Shown in pieces: positions 1 through 5,684 of a stretch of DNA of 6,875 nt. This DNA is from an uncultured Ruminococcus sp. (GTDB lineage Bacteria; Bacillota_A; Clostridia; Oscillospirales; Acutalibacteraceae): positions 1 to 6,875 of the forward strand of contig CACYEJ010000404.1 in NCBI GenBank assembly GCA_902773395.1. The letters run 5' to 3'. Made by a program: the position numbers and the translations under genes. The notes beneath the pieces are model-generated. The model saw only the letters and a program-made list of their open reading frames with translations. It searched no databases and was not told where the DNA came from. Positions within the stretch are counted from its first letter, which is position 1. Every line of letters begins with the position of its first letter.

Positions 1-222
1 GACGGTCGGGTTTTCAAGCACGAGGTCGGCGCCGGAGACGAGAGCCATCTCGGCCCGCGCCCGCTTTGAGAGTATGGCGGGCTCGCCCCGCTGGACGAAG
101 GAGCCACTCATCACGCAAACTACGGCGGTATCCTCCCCGCATTTCTCGCGGGTCTTCTCAATATGCAGGGCGTGACCGGAATGGAAGGGATTATATTCGG
201 CAATTATTCCGGCTATCTTCAT
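1..222 (-). CDS. tmcAL: tRNA(Met) cytidine acetate ligase TmcAL, N-terminal fragment (cut by window edge)
   Basis: These are the first 74 codons; the reading frame is open to the window edge. The protein begins [17 protein letters not shown] and continues with [18 protein letters not shown] and [14 protein letters not shown]. This is the highly conserved start of the TmcAL (formerly YlbM) family. HSGH at residues 14-17 is the HxGH nucleotide-binding motif of the nucleotidyltransferase fold. Family knowledge: the cytoplasmic enzyme activates acetate with ATP and forms N4-acetylcytidine at the wobble position of elongator tRNA-Met. The ATG at 220-222 is supported by a GGAAGGAG ribosome binding site about eight bases upstream. 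The family usually reads E-L-P after ADLV; here it reads E-N-P, an unusual asparagine near the cut end. The stretch is about 59% G+C, clearly higher than the rest of the window. Its own promoter is not clear; 151 bases separate it from the preceding gene's stop. Confidence 0.93.
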   Translation of the reverse strand, partial: MKIAGIIAEYNPFHSGHALHIEKTREKCGEDTAVVCVMSGSFVQRGEPAILSKRARAEMALVSGADLVLENPTV

Positions 223-372
223 TTGGGCGCTCTCCTTCCGGGAAAAATTCACAATTGGTTGATTACATGCTTAATATGCTCATATTGAACCTTGCTTGAG
301 ACCAACTTAAATTACGTTCAACTAGCCAAGGGAACTATTATATAAACAAGTAAAAACATTCTTCCTCAAAAC

Positions 373-951
373 TTATAATTTCTTGGTAAGTTTGAGTGAC
401 AACTCATTGTTCCCTTCGCTATCATCATCAATTCCAAGAAAATCGAGTGTTTCAGCGTCCCGGGATTCGAGCTTGTCTCTTAAATCCGCAAGTTGCTCTA
501 TTGGCAAATTGGCAATCACTTCATCTAATTCTGGCTTAGTGCTCAATTGTCTATTGAACTCAGGAAAAAAATCTAAATTATCCATTTTGCTCAATTCTTC
601 TAATCTATCTCGTTCAGCCTTAAGCTCGTCTAAAGACATCGACTCAATTTCTGCTGCAAATTTCTCCTCATCTGTCAAAGCATAGTCCTCTATCTCAGGC
701 AAATCTGTAGATGAAAAAGCTCTATATGGTTCAACATCGGAATACTTCTTTGATTCGTTACACATCTCATCGATTCGGGCAACTTCTTCATCAGACATAT
801 GCTCTGCGTGATAATAATCATCATCCGCAGACACGTCAAGGGCATCTTCAACGTCTTCAAGCTCCTCTGGCGTACTATCACTTACATCTGGAATACTATC
901 ATCAATGTCATTAATATCAATTTCAAACGCATCAAAGTCATTCTCGTACAT
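373..951 (-). CDS. highly acidic 192-residue protein, partner of the HerA-like ATPase; function unknown
   Basis: I do not recognise this family. About 62 of 192 residues are Asp or Glu. In the first 60 residues there are about 24 acidic and one basic residue, so the N-terminal half is probably extended and strongly negative. Residues 95-174 look helical or coiled-coil. They contain two related segments, 104-130 (SLDELKAERDRLEEL...LDFF) and 148-174 (PIEQLADLRDKLESR...LDFL), which look like an internal duplication. The tail ends in basic LTKKL. There is no signal peptide, membrane segment or catalytic motif. The ATG overlaps the ATPase stop codon by one base, with GGAGG ten bases upstream inside the ATPase gene. 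The two proteins are therefore probably made in fixed proportion and act together. An acidic adaptor, a regulator, or a DNA-mimic-like partner of the ATPase are possible roles; all are inference. The gene itself is well supported. Confidence 0.85.
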   Translation of the reverse strand: MYENDFDAFEIDINDIDDSIPDVSDSTPEELEDVEDALDVSADDDYYHAEHMSDEEVARIDEMCNESKKYSDVEPYRAFSSTDLPEIEDYALTDEEKFAAEIESMSLDELKAERDRLEELSKMDNLDFFPEFNRQLSTKPELDEVIANLPIEQLADLRDKLESRDAETLDFLGIDDDSEGNNELSLKLTKKL

Positions 952-966
952 TACGTAATTACCTCC
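949..966 (-). promoter_or_regulatory. ribosome binding site and stop/start overlap coupling the ATPase and acidic-protein genes
   Basis: On the minus strand GGAGG (962-966) lies inside the last codons of the ATPase gene. It is followed ten bases later by TAATG, where the TAA stop (951-953) and the ATG start (949-951) share one base. This arrangement is typical of translational coupling. Confidence 0.8.
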
Positions 967-3572
967 AAAATAAGAGTTTCGTGAAGCAACTTATCTATTG
1001 TTCGCCTATCTAGCGAGAAATTACTCTCAAGAAGTATCTTTCTCAAGAACTGTATTTTTGAACAATTACACAAGAGCCGTATCGGAAAAACGCGCTCATT
1101 CTCTTTTTCATATTGGATAATCAGATCGTGAAGTTTGTATATAAACTTTATCAAGGTTTCTTTATCTCTTATTTTGCTACCTAATTGAATCGCAATATGA
1201 CTGGCATAAAAATCTGCTTTTGTTCTGATTTCAACAGTACACCCGTCCTTACATTGTCTGCACCATTTGCACTCATAAAACGGCCTTTCGGGGCGGCTTC
1301 GCTCAAACAGCTCACGTACCTCGGTATCGCTCACATTCAAGCGAATACCTTCTTTTGCTCGGATATTCGGAGTGAATACGATTTTTGGAGATTCCAGCCG
1401 TGAATAATAGACTATGGCTTCTCCGGTCTGCAACCTAGCAAGATGCTCCATATATTCATCTGACATTCCAGCGCTGTTGGCTATTATTTCGCGCTCATCC
1501 TTTTCCACTAAACGAAATGCAAACTTCATATCGGTATTGGCAACGATACTTCTGGTTACCTGTGAAGGCACTTGATCCGCAACGATAACGCTTGTACCAA
1601 ATGATCTGATTTCGGCAATCATTTTTTGAAAAAGTCGTACTGCGGAACTTTTGGCCTTATTATTTTGCTGCACATCATCATTGCTGCCAAGAAGAACGTG
1701 AGCCTCATCCAGGAGTATGACGTTTGTTAATTGCCCATTGCTTGCGCCTAAGGACTTAGTATAGAGCGATACTTGTATTAGAAGCAAAGCAATTAATAAT
1801 GCCTTTTGTTCATCATCGGATATAGCATTCAATTCAAGAACCGTAGGTTTAGATAAAAGTTCGCGAATATTTACCGAATTCACCGAGTCATACAGCATAC
1901 TGTTTTGCTGAATCAGATTCATTAAGCGGAATGTTCCACCGGTTTCAATATTACTCCGAACATCTTTGCTATAATTTGACGAAGAGACAAGTTCCCTGAA
2001 TGTTAAGATAAACTCATACAATCCAAAAGGCTGCACGTTGGCGTCCCCAACTTTGCTGTCGTTTTTCCACCCGTATTTGGTATAACATTTTCGCACAGCA
2101 CTCGAAAAAATGACATCCAAAGGTGATTCCATATCAAATGCTGCCTTGAATGCATCCATCAGCGAAGGAATGTATTGCTCAATAGTAATTCCTTCAGGAG
2201 GAGCAAAAGGATTGATAGAAAACGGAGAAACTCCACTGTTTCCAGGTGTAAAAATCTGCAGCTCTGAGATTCGGTCATACATAGCCCGATACTCTGTTTT
2301 GGTTGGCTCAATAGTTAAGAATGGAATACCCTTTCTATAAAATTGTAGAAGCAAATTGATTGCAAATGTTGTTTTACCGCTTCCCGGCGTTCCAACAATC
2401 AAACCGTGTCGTGTAAAATCTGAGAGTCTTGCGCCAATAGTAGTATCTGGAGAGTTAAGCAAAGTACCAAACTGAATATTTGACGAATCAGTAACTTTCG
2501 TGCTGATAGTTTCGTTTGTGCTTTTGACTTTGCTGCTTTTAATTCCGTGAATCTCGCCATCGTCAATAGGAAGCCGAAAAAATACAGAAGCCTCGTCCGC
2601 GGTGTAGAGAAATGGGAGCCTCATAAGATTAGTAGGCTGAAACGGAGAACCGTTCCAAATGCTCTGGTTTCTATAGTTAAAAAGCGTGATGTTGGCAAGA
2701 TTCCACGGTAAAGCAAAGAAATCACGAACTACTTGCTGCTCTAATGTGATACGCAAAGCGTCAATTCCCACCGGATGCGATACAGAGGCTTGGATTGAGG
2801 CTTTTAGTGCAGCGGATAGATTGTCAGAGTTTTTCTTGGGAGATGCAACAAGAATATTGCAAAAAAAGAGCGGCTGAGATCGTCTCTCGGTATAATAGAC
2901 GTAGCATTTTTGCGGCTCTTCTGCTAAATTCTCCCGGTAAAGCCGACCGCCTACCGAAATCCCGCGTGTGATATTATTCAACTCAGATGAAAGAGAGCTT
3001 AATGCATATAGTTCGGCCTGCGATAGCAAAGTTGGGATAAGCTGAAACGATACGAGCGAGTTATCGGAATTGCTCAAAAGATCAAATAGACTGTTATAAT
3101 TATCTAACCTGTCGTTGGAATAATCATTGCTTTCAAAAGTATCCGTGTAGTAGAAATACCCGGAATACGAAGACGGACTGGCAATTAACTTTTCACTTTT
3201 TGTAAGAATAACAACGTCTCCAGATAACGCTTTACATATGGCAGATGCCGTGACAGATAGATCTTTGCCGGAAAGCTTTTCACAAGAGTAGTAAGAACGC
3301 CTGAGGCTCGTAATAATATGCTCTGCTACAGTGTCGGCTGTAATACTAGAAGCGACCTCATCTAAGCAATGAACTGATAGCAGAAGTCTGGGATTTGAAT
3401 TTTGACCCAGGAATGATACCTCATACCCAATACTCTCTGGCGTAGATAGATTGTGCAAGAAAGATAAAAGATCACGAAATCGGTTTCTCAAATCATTTTT
3501 TGCGCAATTAACTTCAGCGTCAAACTGCTTGAAATAGGCGCAGGTTTTAATCTTTATTACAGCGATACTCAT
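951..3572 (-). CDS. HerA/VirB4-like (DUF87-type) P-loop ATPase with C-terminal cysteine cluster
   Basis: This 873-residue protein has a HerA/FtsK-superfamily motor core. Walker A is GTPGSGKT at 394-401. The family motif FLTIEPTKTEYR follows at about 418-429. Walker B is VILLDEAH, with the catalytic pair D622-E623. A glutamine-bearing strand, VIVADQ, ends at Q667 and is followed by the usual N...MKFAFRLVEKDERE segment. Residues 1-390 have no motif I recognise, but FLYTADEASVFFRLPI just before the core resembles the entry to VirB4/TraC and DUF87 ATPases. The C-terminal part has C768, C771, C774 and C778, spaced CX2CX2CX3C, then C835 and C837; this may bind zinc or an iron-sulphur cluster. Such ATPases form hexameric rings that move DNA or protein. 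There is no signal peptide or clear membrane helix. The ATG is preceded by a modest GGGG ribosome binding site eight bases upstream. The next gene overlaps it by one base. No NurA, SIR2 or DUF4297 neighbour is visible, so the role (DNA processing, conjugation remnant, defence) is unresolved. Confidence 0.9.
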   Translation of the reverse strand: MSIAVIKIKTCAYFKQFDAEVNCAKNDLRNRFRDLLSFLHNLSTPESIGYEVSFLGQNSNPRLLLSVHCLDEVASSITADTVAEHIITSLRRSYYSCEKLSGKDLSVTASAICKALSGDVVILTKSEKLIASPSSYSGYFYYTDTFESNDYSNDRLDNYNSLFDLLSNSDNSLVSFQLIPTLLSQAELYALSSLSSELNNITRGISVGGRLYRENLAEEPQKCYVYYTERRSQPLFFCNILVASPKKNSDNLSAALKASIQASVSHPVGIDALRITLEQQVVRDFFALPWNLANITLFNYRNQSIWNGSPFQPTNLMRLPFLYTADEASVFFRLPIDDGEIHGIKSSKVKSTNETISTKVTDSSNIQFGTLLNSPDTTIGARLSDFTRHGLIVGTPGSGKTTFAINLLLQFYRKGIPFLTIEPTKTEYRAMYDRISELQIFTPGNSGVSPFSINPFAPPEGITIEQYIPSLMDAFKAAFDMESPLDVIFSSAVRKCYTKYGWKNDSKVGDANVQPFGLYEFILTFRELVSSSNYSKDVRSNIETGGTFRLMNLIQQNSMLYDSVNSVNIRELLSKPTVLELNAISDDEQKALLIALLLIQVSLYTKSLGASNGQLTNVILLDEAHVLLGSNDDVQQNNKAKSSAVRLFQKMIAEIRSFGTSVIVADQVPSQVTRSIVANTDMKFAFRLVEKDEREIIANSAGMSDEYMEHLARLQTGEAIVYYSRLESPKIVFTPNIRAKEGIRLNVSDTEVRELFERSRPERPFYECKWCRQCKDGCTVEIRTKADFYASHIAIQLGSKIRDKETLIKFIYKLHDLIIQYEKENERVFPIRLLCNCSKIQFLRKILLESNFSLDRRTIDKLLHETLILEVIT

Positions 3573-3605
3573 AGCAAAAGCCCCAATGAAAATTGATTAT
3601 TAATT

Positions 3606-3634
3606 ATTATATTTTTTATAATTTTTTACCACAA
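3606..3634 (-). promoter_or_regulatory. candidate sigma-A-type promoter for the HerA-like ATPase operon
   Basis: On the minus strand there is TTGTGG (3629-3634), a 17-base A/T-rich spacer, and a perfect TATAAT (3606-3611). The expected start would be near 3599, giving a leader of about 27 bases before the ATG at 3572. The -35 element matches only TTG strongly. A/T-rich surroundings raise the chance of a fortuitous -10, but the spacing and position fit. Confidence 0.5.
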
Positions 3635-3648
3635 CTATGAATTATTTA

Positions 3649-3669
3649 CATTATCATTAATGAATAATG
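3649..3669. repeat. imperfect 21-base dyad between two divergent promoters
   Basis: CATTAT and ATAATG arms flank an inner palindrome CATTAATG, with one unpaired base. The element sits between the minus-strand ATPase promoter and the plus-strand small-RNA promoter, where an operator would be expected. It is A/T-rich, so chance is possible and no regulator is encoded nearby. Confidence 0.3.
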
Positions 3670-3716
3670 CTGAAATACATAATTGCACTTGAAAACTCAA
3701 TCTTGAGCAAATTGTA

Positions 3717-3744
3717 TTGCATTTATCATAAAAAATGATATAAT
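3717..3744 (+). promoter_or_regulatory. strong plus-strand promoter with extended -10 driving a small RNA
   Basis: TTGCAT (3717-3722), a 16-base spacer and a perfect TATAAT (3739-3744) are preceded by TGA, giving the extended -10 TGATATAAT. The start site is expected near 3751. A 6-base dyad, TATCAT (3724-3729) and ATGATA (3735-3740) separated by five A residues, overlaps the spacer and the first two bases of the -10, and could be an operator. No gene follows on the plus strand, which points to an RNA product. Confidence 0.65.
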
Positions 3745-3780
3745 TAACGCAAGCCGCTGATTCTTAGACCATCCCGGCAA

Positions 3781-3821
3781 CTCCTTCCGGTTAGGAAAGG
3801 GGGAACCGGAAGGAGCTTTTA
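3781..3821 (+). terminator. 12-bp hairpin followed by a short T run, possible early terminator
   Basis: There is a perfect 12-base-pair stem (3781-3792 with 3804-3815) with an 11-base purine loop, followed by CTTTTA (3816-3821). On the plus strand this has the shape of an intrinsic terminator with a short T run. It would end an RNA of about 70 nt, with read-through giving the 200-nt form. The minus strand lacks a T run. It could equally be a structural hairpin of the longer RNA. Confidence 0.45.
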
Positions 3822-3924
3822 CGAAGCAACGATGCTGGCGATAGCTATCGCTTAGCTGCTCATTGCCTACACAGCTTATTGTGACAGCAGGCGGTGAGTG
3901 CCCAGGGCAACGTTGACTTGCCCG

Positions 3925-3952
3925 CCCCCTCCTATTAGGAGGGGGTTTATTT
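3925..3952 (+). terminator. strong intrinsic terminator ending the plus-strand RNA
   Basis: CCCCCTCCT (3925-3933) and AGGAGGGGG (3937-3945) form a perfect 9-base-pair GC-rich stem with a 3-base loop, followed by TTTATTT (3946-3952). The T run is only on the plus strand. On the minus strand the hairpin directly follows the stop codon of the 570-residue protein gene but is followed by GC-rich sequence, so it would not be a classical terminator for that gene. Confidence 0.75.
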
Positions 3953-5663
3953 ATGGATATAGCTTAATATCCCCAAGCGAAACAAACGGTCCCCATGCTT
4001 CAGCATATCCGTGAAACTTTATCTCAAGTTTATTAATATTACTAATGTCCGCTTCGAAATCAATCGGATCAAGGCCAGTAGCTCCCTTCTCTATATATTC
4101 ACTAAATAGAATTGACCCATCTCCGTATATTTCTAAATAGATAGATTCTCCCATAGAATAAGCAGATTGGCTTCGGCCTTCATACGATTGATACATTGAG
4201 CCAGTAATACGTGTGTAGCGCCCATTAATTGCGTATACTCTATTAAAATATCTTGTATAGCAATTAAAATGCAAGTTCCCCATATTGTCTTTTTGTGATT
4301 GTATGTAATCTGGATTTTCTGAACCCGAAAAGTAATCCAAATCAGTAAGCCAGACAGGGGCATAAGTCTCATAGTTTTCAATGGCAGATAAAAGCTGTGC
4401 GTCGTTTGTCAGAACAGCTAACCCCTCTTTTGCCTTTGCAATTGCCGCTTCGTATCCGTCGCTCTTCAATGCGGTATCAGCTTGCTCTATAATGAGGGTT
4501 CTATATTCATTTTGATATTTTTCCAGTAATGAGCTTAGTTCAGCATCTGATCCCAATTCAATCAGTGACGATTTGATAGTTTTTATCGCCTCGGGATAAT
4601 TACCCTTCTTCACGTAGGCAGATGAATCCGCCAGCGTCTTAGCCTTGATTTGCGCTCTGTCTGCCTCTTTATAGGCGGTTAATTGTAAGCTAAGCTCTGA
4701 ACTATTTGGCAAAGACTTTATTCCGCTTTCAATTATTGAAATTGCGGTTTTATAGTCCCCTTCATCTGCGTATTTTGCTGCCTGATCCAATATGATAGTT
4801 GCCCACTCGCTTTTGTATGTATTCAGCCGTTCTGAAAGCCTGCTATCGTTTTTGACCTTTTCGGGAGCGCTCTCAATAACAGAACAAGCGGATTCATAAT
4901 TATCTCCGTCCGCATATTGGGCGGCCTGAGTCAAAAGAAGTGTTGCCCAGTCATACTGATAAGTGCCTAGCTGCTCCGACAACCTGGAATCATCTCGAAC
5001 TGTCTCCGGGGCCTCTTCTATAGCGGAATACGCCGCTTCATAATCGCTATTGCTTGCATATCGAGCTGCGAGAGCGAGTATGTCTGAAACCCAGTCGTTT
5101 TTAAGCTTTAACAGCTGCTCTGAAAGCTTTTCATTATCCTGAACCGTTCCCAAAGCCTGTTCTATGGCGGCACATGCGCCTTCGTAGTCGCCTTTATCTG
5201 CAAGGGCGCTCGCTTTTGATATAGCATCATCGCAATAGGCATCATTAGCTTTCTGCAGTAGGGCTATGGCATCTTCATAACGGCTGCTCTCTTTGCTTAC
5301 CTTTTTTAGCTCAGCAATTGCAGAAATATAATCCTTATTGTTGAAATAGTCTAACCCATGCTCATATGCCTCTGCCATGTTTGAGCGGCTAAGTCCACCG
5401 TTTACTGGCGTATTAGAGCTAATTAATGATATAATTACAATCACAGCAACTATCGCAACTACAGCCAAAGCAATAATTAAGATTAACTTTTTTATTTGAT
5501 TTCGAGGCGCTTCTATAGAACGCCTCTGGTTTTCCTGCTCTTTTTGGTATAGCTTTTCCGCTTCATCTCTTTCCCTGGCCGTTACAACTGCATTCGCTCC
5601 ACAGCTTGGACAGAATTTCAGGCTGTCCTCATATTGCGTCCCACAATATTTGCATTCTTTCAT
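3951..5663 (-). CDS. zinc ribbon / membrane helix / TPR-like repeats / NPCBM-like protein
   Basis: This is a 570-residue membrane-anchored protein. An N-terminal zinc ribbon has C4, C7, C18 and C21 (CX2C-X10-CX2C). A charged linker with basic residues leads to one hydrophobic helix at about 59-82. Basic residues before the helix place the ribbon in the cytosol and the rest outside. Residues 141-435 form six TPR-like units of about 48 residues, with recurring DYExAxxxIE, LSEQL and a W or aromatic at unit ends. Residues 436-570 resemble an NPCBM domain: LTDLDYFSG, GRYTRITG, YLEIYGDGSILFS and VSLGDIKLY. NPCBM-type domains are associated with carbohydrate binding. The protein may sense or bind envelope glycan outside and signal or dock through the zinc ribbon inside; that is inference. 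The ATG has GGAGG seven bases upstream, and the gene lies 21 bases after the four-helix membrane-protein gene, so it is the last gene of that operon. No catalytic motif is visible. Confidence 0.9.
   Translation of the reverse strand: MKECKYCGTQYEDSLKFCPSCGANAVVTARERDEAEKLYQKEQENQRRSIEAPRNQIKKLILIIALAVVAIVAVIVIISLISSNTPVNGGLSRSNMAEAYEHGLDYFNNKDYISAIAELKKVSKESSRYEDAIALLQKANDAYCDDAISKASALADKGDYEGACAAIEQALGTVQDNEKLSEQLLKLKNDWVSDILALAARYASNSDYEAAYSAIEEAPETVRDDSRLSEQLGTYQYDWATLLLTQAAQYADGDNYESACSVIESAPEKVKNDSRLSERLNTYKSEWATIILDQAAKYADEGDYKTAISIIESGIKSLPNSSELSLQLTAYKEADRAQIKAKTLADSSAYVKKGNYPEAIKTIKSSLIELGSDAELSSLLEKYQNEYRTLIIEQADTALKSDGYEAAIAKAKEGLAVLTNDAQLLSAIENYETYAPVWLTDLDYFSGSENPDYIQSQKDNMGNLHFNCYTRYFNRVYAINGRYTRITGSMYQSYEGRSQSAYSMGESIYLEIYGDGSILFSEYIEKGATGLDPIDFEADISNINKLEIKFHGYAEAWGPFVSLGDIKLYP
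4359..5243 (-). repeat. six tandem TPR-like units of about 48 residues within the NPCBM protein
   Basis: Units begin near residues 141, 192, 240, 288, 336 and 388. Units 2, 3, 4 and 6 are exactly 48 residues, and units 1 and 5 are slightly longer. Units 2 and 3 are the most alike, sharing DDSRLSEQL and NDSRLSERL, the AIEEAPETV and VIESAPEKV stretches, and a terminal DW or EW. This suggests fairly recent duplication at protein level. Confidence 0.75.
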
Positions 5664-5684
5664 ATGTAAGCCTCCAAATAATTG

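Larger units (their letters stand above)
3751..3953 (+). ncRNA. candidate structured small RNA of about 200 nt, family not recognised
   Basis: The segment runs from the predicted start of the extended -10 promoter to an intrinsic terminator. It is visibly GC-richer than the A/T-rich DNA just upstream. Predicted stems, in order: CTCCTTCCGGTT/AACCGGAAGGAG (3781-3792 with 3804-3815); a 14-base palindrome GCGATAGCTATCGC (3838-3851); CTCATTGCC/GGCGGTGAG (3859-3867 with 3890-3898, two G-U pairs) enclosing CACAG/TTGTG (3870-3874 with 3879-3883); GGGCAA/TTGCCC (3905-3910 with 3918-3923); and the terminator. No protein-coding frame of useful length is present. The length resembles 6S RNA, but the ends do not form the long 6S rod. 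It also lacks a tRNA-like domain or a riboswitch core I know. It lies between two minus-strand genes and reads against both, with its 3' end overlapping the stop codon of the NPCBM-protein gene. Boundaries are estimates. Confidence 0.5.

Noticed and set aside
66..299. Plus-strand open frame of 77 codons at the left edge.
   Set aside because: It is antisense to the clear TmcAL reading frame and has an arginine/serine-rich composition typical of GC-rich shadow frames.
286..331. Inverted repeats TTGAAC/GTTCAA and CCTTG/CAAGG in the gap before tmcAL as a terminator.
   Set aside because: The two pairings cross each other, the loops are long and no T run follows on either strand.
337..342. TATAAT on the minus strand upstream of tmcAL as a promoter.
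   Set aside because: No acceptable -35 element at 16-18 bases; the nearest TTGAGG is 21 bases away. In A/T-rich DNA a lone hexamer is weak evidence.
383..685. Plus-strand open frame of 100 codons, serine-rich.
   Set aside because: It is the antisense shadow of the acidic protein gene: its Ser/Leu-rich composition mirrors the acidic codons, and the minus-strand gene has a ribosome binding site and coupling.
951..3572. Calling the ATPase a named defence system (HerA-SIR2, HerA-DUF4297, HerA-NurA).
   Set aside because: None of the partner domains is present in the window, so no named system is supported.
3832..3855. Possible leader peptide MLAIAIA downstream of AAGGAG in the plus-strand RNA.
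   Set aside because: The ribosome binding sequence is about 16 bases away and locked in a 12-bp stem, and seven codons with a palindromic sequence carry no coding signal.
3824..3867. Resemblance to a tmRNA tag region (AAC GAT ... TAT CGC TTA GCT GCT).
   Set aside because: No stop codon follows the Ala-Ala codons, no tRNA-like acceptor or T-arm flanks it, and the promoter-to-terminator distance (about 200 bases) is too short for tmRNA.
3573..3950. CRISPR array, tRNA gene or attachment site in the large intergenic gap.
   Set aside because: There are no regularly spaced direct repeats, no cloverleaf with a T-arm, and no integrase or flanking direct repeat.
3751..3953. 6S RNA as identity of the small RNA.
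   Set aside because: The length fits, but the 5' and 3' ends do not pair into the long rod with a central bubble; instead there are several separate hairpins.
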